Shown here: positions 52,271-62,300 of the stretch, in pieces
Position numbering within the stretch: the stretch's first letter is position 1
Layout: each line of letters begins with the position of its first letter
Assembly: GCA_015065665.1 (NCBI GenBank)
Contig: SVPX01000001.1
Span: forward strand, 25,612 to 89,611
Length of the DNA: 64,000 bases
Direction of reading: 5' to 3'
Source: Oscillospiraceae bacterium
Lineage (GTDB): Bacteria > Bacillota > Clostridia > Oscillospirales > Acutalibacteraceae
Notes under the pieces: model-generated
What the model saw: only the letters and a program-made list of their open reading frames with translations
Databases searched by the model: none
What the model was told of the DNA's origin: nothing
Position numbers and translations under genes: made by a program

Positions 52271-52465
52271 CGGTTGTATCGGCGGTGCAGGATGCCTTAC
52301 TCATGGCGAAAAGAACAAAGCTCAGGTTGACGAATATGGTAAAGAGGCAACGGAAAAGACAATTTCCGGGGCTGTTTCTGCTCTCAGGTAATATGATACT
52401 TGTATAAATATAATATAAAGTAATAAGAAGTAAAAAGGCCGCAGTGGTAAAATTGCGGCCTTTTT
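52268..52465 (+). pseudogene. duplicated 3' end of [FeFe]-hydrogenase gene plus its terminator
   Basis: Near-identical to 30066..30262; encodes GGCIGGAGCLTHGEKNKAQVDEYGKEATEKTISGAVSALR*. Confidence 0.92.
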
Positions 52466-52466
52466 A

Positions 52467-54506
52467 TTACTTTGATATAGCTTTCAGAATTTTTGTTAAT
52501 GAGCGGAGGATGTTTCCGCAACACAACAGATTATTAAGCAGCGGACACAACTGGGCAAAGTTTTCAAACAGTACGGGCAGTTCTGCTTTTAACACCTGTG
52601 AACCACTCAGGGGTTTGTCAGACTCCGTAGCAGTTTTGATGTGCTGAGCAAAGCTGAACATATCATCAAGGATGCTATACTTTTTGTTAGCGTTGTCAGC
52701 GTGTAACTCGGAGATGCCTTTATAGAAAGTTTCAATCTCATCAGGATTGTTTCTGAAGGCATTAAGTATAAGTTCGTTGAAATTGCTGTTGTTTGCAGTT
52801 GCCATACTTACAGCAAGTTTAAGCGCCAACTCCATACACTCAATTTGTGTGTCATGCTCAAGAATCTTTTCCTCATGTCTGTATACCATACTTTCAATTT
52901 GTTTGAGGTGTGTGGTAACAGAGTCGTCATCAAAAGAGATTCCTTGATAGCGGATTACTGTATCGGGAGAGGGTAACTTCTTGTTTACCTCATATAATCT
53001 TGCCATATATTTTCTCAGAATATCAATCTGATGGGGAGAGTAAAGGTAGAAAATCTCCAGGGGACAGCAGGGGGCTTTTTCGTCAAGGTTCAGTATTTGT
53101 ATGCAACCGGATGTTATCAGGCGCGGCTCATCATCTTCGTGAGAAAACATAGAGTGCAATAGCATGGAAACACTTCTGAAAGCGAGAAGTTTCTGATAGT
53201 ATTGGCTGTCAGTGCCGGTGATAATATCAAGCATCTTCCGGAAGAAGAAAGGTACCTTGTTGTTTTCAAACAGATTTTCAGAAACCCATCTGATGTCCTT
53301 ATTGATTCGGTTTTCTCTGAACTGGAGCAGATATTCTTTGTAATAAAAACCGTTGATGTCATCTGATTGTGCGATTACTTCCAACAGCTTTTCCTCATTG
53401 AATCTGTTAGTGATGTCATCGTAATAGGCTTCATAGAAATTACAGATATCTTCTGTCAGCCATACTGCCTCATCAGGAAGTGCTTTGGGTGCAAATATAG
53501 CCCTCATTATCTCGAACAACTTTGTTCTGTAACTGTTTCTTTCTGAGGATAATGCTCGATACAACCCCATCAGCAACAGAACACTTGATTTTTCTCTGGT
53601 GTCAAGGTCCTCTATTACAGAACATAAAAGGTCGGACGCGTCAGAATTAAGTCCGACACACTGCATTATTATAACCAGAACCTGTGAGATAAGTCTGCTG
53701 TCGTTGCTTTTGCGGTTGTATTTGTAGTATATATTTATCAGAGTACGCAGACTCTCAATCCAGTTGAGAGATGTGTCTGTAGGAACATAGAAATCTTCTG
53801 CTTCTTCCATTATGATGTTTCTGAAATCAGCAGGACGAAGCTGCTCAAGTTCATTTTCCGTTAGTTCAAAAACGCGGTTTGCTCTGCTTTGGAAATAGGG
53901 AATATACTTGATTGTAAGTTCAGATATATAATCAGAGGAGACCTTCTGAATAACGCTGTTCTTGTATGGTTCAGGGTGTATTATATTTTCCTTTTTGTTT
54001 GCAAGGTCAGCCAGAGCAGGTATACCATATTGTGTCAACAGAGATATGTACTCATTATCAATATTGAATCTGCCGGGTAACAGAACACCAATGTTTTGCT
54101 GAGAGTTTTGTTGCAATAAGGTGGTTTTATCTGTGGGATAAGAATTCCATACATAGGTCTGGATTGCAGCATTACTGGCGAACTCAAAGATACTATCATC
54201 CTCAGTTGCCAGATTGTGAAACTTTTCGGCAATTTCTGCAACTGTACGGTTTCCTTCCATGGAAGATAAAGTGTTATCCCACCACAAGCGGGTTTCTTTA
54301 TCAAAATAAGGCAGTAATAGTTCATTTATGGGAATTATTACTCCAAAGAATTTGTAATTATGTAAAGTACGCAATATGTTTATGGCAGTATTGCTTTTGT
54401 TAAAAACCGAATCTAAAAAGGTATCTTCAGAAACACCGAGGTGTTTCAAAAAGAAACTCATTTCCCTAAACAGAGCGCTTTGCTTAATTTCTTTGTAAAT
54501 ATTCAA
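52467..54506 (-). CDS. 679-aa hypothetical protein, no recognised domain
   Basis: Long uninterrupted frame with alpha-helical-looking composition. Confidence 0.75.
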   Translation of the reverse strand: MNIYKEIKQSALFREMSFFLKHLGVSEDTFLDSVFNKSNTAINILRTLHNYKFFGVIIPINELLLPYFDKETRLWWDNTLSSMEGNRTVAEIAEKFHNLATEDDSIFEFASNAAIQTYVWNSYPTDKTTLLQQNSQQNIGVLLPGRFNIDNEYISLLTQYGIPALADLANKKENIIHPEPYKNSVIQKVSSDYISELTIKYIPYFQSRANRVFELTENELEQLRPADFRNIIMEEAEDFYVPTDTSLNWIESLRTLINIYYKYNRKSNDSRLISQVLVIIMQCVGLNSDASDLLCSVIEDLDTREKSSVLLLMGLYRALSSERNSYRTKLFEIMRAIFAPKALPDEAVWLTEDICNFYEAYYDDITNRFNEEKLLEVIAQSDDINGFYYKEYLLQFRENRINKDIRWVSENLFENNKVPFFFRKMLDIITGTDSQYYQKLLAFRSVSMLLHSMFSHEDDEPRLITSGCIQILNLDEKAPCCPLEIFYLYSPHQIDILRKYMARLYEVNKKLPSPDTVIRYQGISFDDDSVTTHLKQIESMVYRHEEKILEHDTQIECMELALKLAVSMATANNSNFNELILNAFRNNPDEIETFYKGISELHADNANKKYSILDDMFSFAQHIKTATESDKPLSGSQVLKAELPVLFENFAQLCPLLNNLLCCGNILRSLTKILKAISK

Positions 54507-54736
54507 TGCTTGTACCCCCGATGTTTATAGTGTTAACCGATGTAAACTATTGTTGAAATTGGCAGCTTTTCTTTGTAGAATGATTATAGCATACATAATC
54601 GCAATGTTCAATCAATCTGAATTCTTTCTGTCAAACAGATGTGGGGAACTTTGTATTGAAAGAATATAAAAATAATATTATTTTTTGTAACGTTTTTTGT
54701 ATTTCCTTATCTTATGTGTGAAAGGGCGGTGATAAT

Positions 54737-55213
54737 GTGGCGGATTTTGAAAAACTTTTTGAAGATAACCGAGGGTTTGTTTTTAAGTTTCTTCTGAAAC
54801 TTTGCGGTAATCAAGCACTATCTGAGGAACTTACTCAGGAAACTTTTTACAGAGCATATATAAATATATCAAGTCTCAAAAACGAAGAAAAGGCTTCTGT
54901 GTGGCTGTGTAGTATAGCAAAGAATACCTATTTTGCTTGGTATAATGAGCAGAGAAAATTTGAACCTTTGGAGTGTGAGGGAGAGGCTGAAAGTCCCTTT
55001 GATACAGAAGAACTTCTTGAGAATAAGGAACTTGCCAAAGAAGCATTAAAGATTTTGCACAGTCTGGAAGAACCCTATAAAGAGGTTTTTATGCTTTCGG
55101 TTTTTGCAGGTCTTTCTCTCAAAGAAATCAGCGCTCTTTTCGGTAAAAGTGAAAGTTGGGCAAGAGTCACATTTTATCGCGCAAAACTTAAAATTTCAGA
55201 AAAGTTGAGGTAA
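54737..55213 (+). CDS. ECF-type RNA polymerase sigma factor
   Basis: GNQALSEELTQETFYRAY...LSVFAGLSLKEISALFGKSESWARVTFYRAKLKI. Confidence 0.92.
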   Translation: MADFEKLFEDNRGFVFKFLLKLCGNQALSEELTQETFYRAYINISSLKNEEKASVWLCSIAKNTYFAWYNEQRKFEPLECEGEAESPFDTEELLENKELAKEALKILHSLEEPYKEVFMLSVFAGLSLKEISALFGKSESWARVTFYRAKLKISEKLR

Positions 55214-55218
55214 GAAAT

Positions 55219-55800
55219 ATGGATTGTAATGTTATTATGGATTTGCTCCCTCTTTATATAGACGATTGCTGTTCTGAAGAGAGCAAAGCACTTGTGGAAA
55301 CTCACCTAGGAAATTGCAGAAAATGTAAACAGATTTATATGGATATGAAAGCAGCGGACTCGGATGATATGATAAAAGTATCACCGCCTACAAATATAGG
55401 CAGAATAAATCAGTTCAAGGCTTCACTTTTTCAATCGGTAATTCTGTTTCTCTCCTTTTTAGCAATTGTTATTGGTGTTACCCTTGAGGCGAGAACTCCT
55501 GTGGGTACAGGTAATGGTAACTGGGCATATATGCTCATTGTTCCTGCTACGGCATTTATGTTATCTCTTGCAAACTGGTATTTTGTAAGGCTTTATAAGA
55601 ACAGAGCGGTATTCTCAAACTGTTCTCTTTTGGTGACAGCAGGTTTCAGCATCTGTGGCTTTGTATGGGCGGTGTTTCACTATGGTAGCCTTGCATCCTG
55701 TTATCAGTATCTTGGTGTAGGAATTGTGGTGTCTGTGGTGCTGTGTGTTGCATCAAAGCTCTTGTCTTCTGCATATGCAAAGATAATCGGAAAGGAATGA
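55219..55800 (+). CDS. zinc-finger anti-sigma factor-like membrane protein
   Basis: LLPLYIDDCCSEESKALVETHLGNCRKCKQIY; C-terminal TM helices. Confidence 0.85.
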   Translation: MDCNVIMDLLPLYIDDCCSEESKALVETHLGNCRKCKQIYMDMKAADSDDMIKVSPPTNIGRINQFKASLFQSVILFLSFLAIVIGVTLEARTPVGTGNGNWAYMLIVPATAFMLSLANWYFVRLYKNRAVFSNCSLLVTAGFSICGFVWAVFHYGSLASCYQYLGVGIVVSVVLCVASKLLSSAYAKIIGKE

Positions 55801-55866
55801 TTTTTTAAGGAGATACTATCTTGTTTGCTACTATACTGAACGTATTGAGTGATTGGAGAGGAGTTA

Positions 55867-56334
55867 ATGAAGAAACTGACTGTTTTTTCGGTGATAAACG
55901 GCTTTGTAAGCGCCTTCGTCTTTTCGCTTATGAGTGATTATCTTGTGTCGGAAAGATTCTATGAAAACCAGTTGTCTGCTGAAGTGTTTGTGATGAATAT
56001 TGTTCTGTTGGCGGTGCTTTGTTCAACAGGCTATATATTTGCTGTCAGAAAACAGCCTGTTGTGAGAATATGGGGCGCTCTGGGAATAGAAGCAGCAGCT
56101 TTTGTTATGTTTGTCTTTGTGGATTTTATACTGCTGATTTCAGGACTTGGAATTCACTTTTTCAAGGTGATACCTGATGATAATCCCGCAGCAGGACTTC
56201 CGTTGATATTTGCCTGGATGATTTTTATGGCTACAGGTCTTGTTGTTCATATAATTACAGGTGTGGTTTTCACAATAATATCAGCAATAAAAAACAGAAG
56301 CAGAACAGATACTGACCAATCTTTCAGTGTGTAA
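55867..56334 (+). CDS. hypothetical multi-TM protein
   Basis: Follows anti-sigma gene; MKKLTVFSVINGFVSAFVFSLMSDY. Confidence 0.6.
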   Translation: MKKLTVFSVINGFVSAFVFSLMSDYLVSERFYENQLSAEVFVMNIVLLAVLCSTGYIFAVRKQPVVRIWGALGIEAAAFVMFVFVDFILLISGLGIHFFKVIPDDNPAAGLPLIFAWMIFMATGLVVHIITGVVFTIISAIKNRSRTDTDQSFSV

Positions 56335-56606
56335 AGTCGGCTGTACCGCTGATGAAGAAAGGCACACCCATAACTCTCAAATTAACTATACCGAATTATG
56401 TGGCGATAAACTATAAATTCGTAATACACAAAAGATAACCCCCTTGCAGACAAAGGCAGAGGGGGTTATTTTGAGCTGAATTAGAAGTAAACCTTTGAGG
56501 AACTTCTGGAGAACAACAGGGCTTGATACGGCAGAATATAAAAAAGAAATGCAACAAAGCAGAGCGTAGCCTTTGCCTTGTTGCATTTTTTGTTACAGGG
56601 GAGGGA

Positions 56607-58043
56607 TTAATTTTTGTTTGGGTAGTTTACAAAGTCAAACCAGAATCGGACACCTTTTTCTGTGTTGTCGAATCCACAGCGGGTATGCTCTATTAGGGAT
56701 ATCTCCTTGACAATATAAAGTCCCAGACCGCTGTTTTCTTTGCCGCTTGGTGAGGTTGTGAATGTTTCTGTCCAGATTTTATCCTCCATTTCTTCGGGTA
56801 TATGTTTGCCTGTGTTCTCAACAGATAAGCGTATTGCACCGTCTGCTTCTTTCAGAGATACTACGATTGCAGATTTTTTAACAGCATTCTGAACCGCATT
56901 GGCAAGGTAGTTTCTGAATACAAACTCCATATATTTTCTGATTGTGTTTAATTGAAGATTGGGGGTGATGTCTGTTATCAACTCCAGTTCACAGGACTTT
57001 ATATAGGCGCTGTTATTGTTGCAAAGCTCTGTGATTATATCACTTGCATTTATGTGCTGTGACTCTTTGTATTCTATACGGCGTTCGTCCACCGTCATCT
57101 GCAGAACCTCGCTTATCATATGGCTCATCTTGCTGATTTCTTCCATAGCAGATTCGTAATAATAGTCTTTTTTCTCCTGTTCATCGCAGGTGCGGATCAT
57201 TTCAACCTGGCTGGAAATAACAGCAAGAGGAGTTTTCAGGTCGTGAGTAATATTACGCAGCAATGTACGCCGCAACTCTTCGTGTTCTGCCATATACCGA
57301 TAATCTTCACGGAGAACAAAGTTATAGTTTTCCAGACTATTGATATTGTCCTGAATAGTGTCTGCCATCTTGTTTATGCTGAGAGCAAGGTCGCCGATTT
57401 CGTTTTTGCGGATTCTGCCCTGATAGCGGACAGAAAGGTTATTCTCTGATATATCTTTTGCAACCTTTGTTACCTCTCTGACTGCCTTTACCGATGGAGA
57501 GATTGCAAGGAATAATATCACAGAACAGATAATAACATAACCTGCAACCACATAACTTAATATTTTATTGGATAAAGAAAAGACCTTGCCCACGCCGCTT
57601 AAGTTGTTTTTGATGTTGATGTAATATGTCTTTCCCTCTATGGTGCAGGAGGTATACAGTCTTATGGCTGATTCATCGTCAATTTTTGCGTAGGCAGGAG
57701 TTGAGGTTTCGCTGAATTGTTCCAGCTTATCTCCGAAAAGTCTTAAGAGGAACTTTTTGTTGTTGCCCATTTCCAGAGATGTGAATACAGGGTTGAAATC
57801 TTCGTCAAATACATAAACTCTGTATGCTACATTTGAGTTGTCAAAAAACTCCTTGAGTGCTTCTCCCTCAAAAGGCTCAACTGCCTTAAGCCTCTGAGAA
57901 AAATCGGCAACATAACGTGCCTCTTGTTTTATGTACATTCTGGGTTGCAGATAAAAATAGATTGGTGCCATAATACCTGCCAGTAATGAAATTGACAGGA
58001 CAATGACTGTGATAAGTCTGACTGTAAGTTTATTCTTCATCAT
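56607..58043 (-). CDS. sensor histidine kinase
   Basis: HAMP region; RNITHDLKTPLAVISSQVEMI H-box, NSGLGLYIVKEI G-box. Confidence 0.92.
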   Translation of the reverse strand: MMKNKLTVRLITVIVLSISLLAGIMAPIYFYLQPRMYIKQEARYVADFSQRLKAVEPFEGEALKEFFDNSNVAYRVYVFDEDFNPVFTSLEMGNNKKFLLRLFGDKLEQFSETSTPAYAKIDDESAIRLYTSCTIEGKTYYINIKNNLSGVGKVFSLSNKILSYVVAGYVIICSVILFLAISPSVKAVREVTKVAKDISENNLSVRYQGRIRKNEIGDLALSINKMADTIQDNINSLENYNFVLREDYRYMAEHEELRRTLLRNITHDLKTPLAVISSQVEMIRTCDEQEKKDYYYESAMEEISKMSHMISEVLQMTVDERRIEYKESQHINASDIITELCNNNSAYIKSCELELITDITPNLQLNTIRKYMEFVFRNYLANAVQNAVKKSAIVVSLKEADGAIRLSVENTGKHIPEEMEDKIWTETFTTSPSGKENSGLGLYIVKEISLIEHTRCGFDNTEKGVRFWFDFVNYPNKN

Positions 58044-58390
58044 TTACCTCAAATTTATATCCTATTCCATAGACGGACACAATGTAGTTGCTGTGTCCGT
58101 TCAGCTTTTTACGGAGTTGTTTTACAATGGTATCAACAGTACGCAAATCACCAAAGTAGCTGTTGCCCCATACTCGGTCAAGGATTGTATCGCGGCTCAT
58201 AACAATTTGTTCGTTGTTGATAAAAAACAGAAGAAGGTCGTATTCTCTGGGGGTAGTGCTTATGAGAACTCCGTCAAGATAAACCTTGCGTTGGGCGGTG
58301 TTCAGTTTTAAAGCACCCTTTGTAAGATATGCACTGGATTTCTCGGAGTATCTGCGGCGTGTGAGAAGAACGGTGATGTGTTCTTTCAAT
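58030..58390 (-). pseudogene. OmpR-family response regulator fragment lacking receiver domain
   Basis: Winged-helix TPREYDLLLFFINNEQIVMSRDTILDRVWG...VDTIVKQLRKKL...GIGYKF present; N-terminal receiver absent. Confidence 0.8.
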
Positions 58391-58391
58391 A

Positions 58392-58571
58392 CACTTAGTA
58401 GGCAAAGGTATCGGCACAAAATGTATGAACGCTTTGAAGAATTTTCTGTATAAAAAAGGCATCACCCGTTTTGATACCGACACAGCTCTCAATAATAAAG
58501 TAGCACAGCATTATTACGAGAAAAACTGCTTTACTCGTGAAGGGATAACAAAGAGTTATTTCAAAAACTGA
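58392..58571 (+). pseudogene. C-terminal fragment of GNAT acetyltransferase
   Basis: VGKGIGTKCMNALKNFLYKKGITRFDTDTALNNKVAQHYYEKNCFTREGITKSYFKN*. Confidence 0.7.
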
Positions 58572-58744
58572 ATTTGCAGGATATAAAAGTTAATAGCTAT
58601 AATAGTAAATGCAACATTGCAGAAGTAGTCACTTGCAATGTTGCATTTTTTGTTCTCTCTTTGGGAGAACACCAGCATAAGTAAAAGAAGTACACCTCTT
58701 AACAACACCGCTGTTGAAGCGGAAGATATTGAACAAAAAAGACT

Positions 58745-58883
58745 GCACTCACTCCGCCACCTCCTCGCCGGAGGCGGCCCCATTTTGTCGGCATTGCCGA
58801 CATTTCCCCCGCCCGACGGGGGAATAACCTTCGCAACCAACCTTGTGAACGGTGTTAAGCAACCAGATGGTGGGGTAAAGTGC
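58745..58883. mobile_element. MITE-like 139-bp GC-rich element with imperfect terminal inverted repeats and three internal hairpins
   Basis: gcactcactccgccacc...ggtggggtaaagtgc; internal tgtcggcATTgccgaca and cccccgCCCGAcggggg. Confidence 0.6.
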
Positions 58884-59003
58884 CTCACACCAAGACAGGC
58901 AGGTGACCTTCTCGGACACAGTACCTCACAGATAACGGAAATGTATTATGTGAAAAGAGATAACTCAAGGCTTATTGGGATAACGGATAACATTGAACTG
59001 TAA
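58880..59003 (+). pseudogene. C-terminal remnant of tyrosine recombinase/integrase
   Basis: LTPRQAGDLLGHSTSQITEMYYVKRDNSRL*. Confidence 0.7.
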
Positions 59004-59019
59004 AATTACATTATTCAAA

Positions 59020-59055
59020 AACCTCAGCAGATTTTTTTACTGCTGAGGTTTTTCT
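59020..59055 (+). terminator. hairpin terminator
   Basis: aacctcagcag...ctgctgaggtttttctt. Confidence 0.75.
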
Positions 59056-59098
59056 TATCTTATTATGGTTTATTAAGATAGAATTATCTTTAAAAATA

Positions 59099-59127
59099 TT
59101 GACACGGATTTTAGTAACATATAGAAT
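59099..59127 (+). promoter_or_regulatory. candidate sigma-A promoter for 59319 gene
   Basis: TTGACA-17 bp-TAGAAT. Confidence 0.6.
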
Positions 59128-59318
59128 GATAAGTGTAATAATGGGTAATCTTGGTGCGTGGCAGATCTCTTTGTTTTTGAAAGTCAAAATGTCGCCGTAA
59201 GGTGTTGCTCATGTTCTGAATTCCCAAGGGCTTTTAATAAGCGTTTACTCCCCCTTTTTTAAAAACTTTTGCCCTTGTTTACATACAAAGCTTATATAAA
59301 CTTAAAGGAGGAATTTTA

Positions 59319-62300
59319 GTGAAAACAACAGCGAAAAAAGTCCTTAGTTTTTTTCTTACGGTTTGCGTATTGATCACCATGCTTTCTGTATCTATCGTAA
59401 CTGCTTTTGCAATGCAGATTTATGTGAAAACTGTTGACGGAAAAACTATTACTCTTCAGGTTGAGCCTAACGACTCAATTGATGCAGTTAAGGCAAAAGT
59501 TTATGAGAGAGAGGGCATTCATCCCGAACATCAGATATTACTGCTTGCCGATAAGCGACTTGAAGAAGGTAAAACTTTAAGTGACTATAATATCATGAAA
59601 GAAACAACAATGCAACTTGTTGTTAACGAGTGTCGTTACACAGAGGGTGTTTGCACAGTTTGCGGTGGCTTCGAGCCTGCAACAGATGAGAACGAAGACG
59701 GCGTTTATGAAATCGGCAATGCAGGTCAGCTTTACTGGTTTGCAGATAAGGTAAATAATGATAACGCAAACTACGGCTCAGCAAATGCTATCCTTACATC
59801 AGACATCGTTGTAAACGAAGGTGTTATGACTTCTGAGTCAACAGATGCAAGAGTATGGACACCTATCGGTGATTCTACAAATAGTTACTCAGGCAAATTT
59901 GAGGGTAACAGTAAAACTGTTTCAGGTCTTTATTTTAAAAACAGTGAAGTAGGCAATGTTGGTCTGTTTGGATGTATTAACGGAGGCACAGTTAATAATC
60001 TCGGTGTTATCAATTCGTACCTTGAAGGTTATTATAATGTTGGTGGCGTTGTTGCTGAAAATATAAACGGCTCAATTAGCAAATGTTATAACACAAGTGA
60101 AATCATTGGTTCGAGTGGTGTTGGCGGTGTAGTTGGTCGTATCTCTGGCGGTTCTATTACAAATTGCTACAATGCTGGAAAAGCTGCAGCCATTAATTTG
60201 TATGCCGGCGGTGTGGTTGGTATTTGTGAAGACGGTACAATCACAAACTGCTTTAATGCAAGCGAAACTGTTATGAGTCATTACTATTCTGGCGCTGTTA
60301 TTGGCTTTTTCGGTTCAGGAACTGTTACTGATTGTTATTACTTGAAAACACCTTATGACATAGGAATTGGCAATAATACTGCAGATACAGCAGGCTCTAC
60401 CGAGGCAAAAACTTTAGAACAGTTCAAGAGCGGCGAGGTTGCTTACCTCTTACAGGGTACTCAGGAAGAAGAAATCTGGGGTCAGAAAATCGGCACAGAT
60501 GAGTTTCCCTCTCTTGGTGGTGACAAGGTTTATTATGGTTACCTCACTTGTGATGACGCAGACAATACTATGGGTTACACAAACACAGTGACATCAGAAG
60601 AAGCTAAGCCCGGCCACAACTTCGTAAACGGCGTTTGCACAGCCTGCGACAAGGTTTGCGGACACACAGGTGGCACAGCAACCTGTAATAAAAAAGCAGT
60701 TTGCGATGATTGCGGTTTGGAGTACGGCAGCTTTGACTCGGACAATCACGAAGGCGAGCGTACCCCTGAATTTACATTCGATACTCCATACGAAACCGAG
60801 GATTCCAAGGAGTGCTATGTAGAGCTTAACTTAATCTGTGAAGACTGCGGTGAATGTGCAGGGTCCACAAGCGGCTATGCAAAACTCACCGAATCCGCAG
60901 AGGGCACAGATTGCTTGAATCCCGGATACGAGCTTTACGAAGTAACCTTTGATATTGATGGTGTTGAGTACACAGGTACAAATAAGGTTACTGTTAAGAG
61001 CGACAACCACATAGGTGAGATTGTAAACGGCTTCTGCTCAGAGTGCGGAGGTTTTGAGCCTGCAAAGTACAACGAGGAAACAGGCGTTTACGAAATAGAA
61101 AACGCAGGCCAGCTTTATTGGTTTGCAGATTATATTAACAATGTAAGTAACGACGCATACGCTAAACTTACAGCAGACATTGTTGTTAACGAAACTCTTG
61201 ACGAGAATCCCAGAGTATGGACACCTATAATGGATTTCTATGGCAACTTTGACGGCAATTGTCATACAGTTTCAGGTCTTTATGTTAAGTCTGAAGAAGA
61301 TCAAATCGGTATGTTCGGCGGTGGCTATTACAGCTACGGCACCATTGAAAATCTGGGACTTATCAACAGTTATTTCGAAGGCAATGACAATGTAGGCGGT
61401 ATCGCAGGTTATCATGCAGGAACAATAAAAAACTGCTATGTTACTGATACGGTTACTGTTGTTGGCAACAATATCACAGGTACACTGGTAGGTAATAATG
61501 CGGGCACAGTTTCTAACTGCTATGCTTATGCTTCCACATTGGTCGGCTCATACCACAGCAGTTATGCAACTGTTGAAAACTGCTATTACCTTGCTGACAC
61601 AGACGACGGCAAAGGCGGTAAAACTGCTGAGCAGTTTAATAGCGGCGAGGTGGCTTACCTCTTGCAGTCAGGCGTTGTAGGCGAAGATATCTATGATGAC
61701 GACTGGAATGTTATAGATACAATTCTCCCTGAAATCTGGGGTCAGAAAATCGGCGAGGACACTTACCCCGTATTCGGCGGTAACAAGGTTTATACAGTAA
61801 ATAAATGTAATGACGAAGTTGTAGGCTACAGCAACACAGAGGGTGAAATCCTTGACCACGACTTCGAAAACGGCTTCTGTACAGTTTGTGATGGCTTTGA
61901 GCCTGCAACACTTAACGAAGACGGTGTTTATGAAATCGCAAACGCAGGTCAGCTTTACTGGTTTGCAGAATATGTAAACGCAGGTAACACATCTGCAAAT
62001 GCTATCCTTACAGCAGATATCGTTGTAAACGAAGGCGTAATGACAGCAGAATCCGAGGGTGCAAGAGCTTGGACAACTATTGGTAATTATGATTATCAAT
62101 ATACAGGCACATTTGACGGTAACAACCATACAGTTTCAGGCCTTTACTTTAATAACAGTGAAGCACAATATGTGGGCTTGTTCGGCTACATTGGTGAAAA
62201 CAGTGAAGTTAAAAACACAGGTGTTATAAACTCATACATCAAGGGAAACAGCTCTGTTGGCGGTGTGGTTGGTTATAATAATGTAGGCACAATGACAAAC

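Noticed and set aside
52086-52391. 101-aa ORF ending in hydrogenase C-terminus
   Set aside because: Readthrough of antisense dockerin/CBM sequence into a duplicated hydrogenase tail, not a functional gene.
58638-59003. 121-aa ORF as an intact gene
   Set aside because: N-terminal half is MITE-like sequence read through; only the last ~40 residues resemble an integrase C-terminus.
59412-59636. Interpretation as an ordinary bacterial ThiS/MoaD beta-grasp protein
   Set aside because: Similarity to eukaryotic ubiquitin is high and gapless, the domain is preceded by a signal peptide and the GG terminus is absent.
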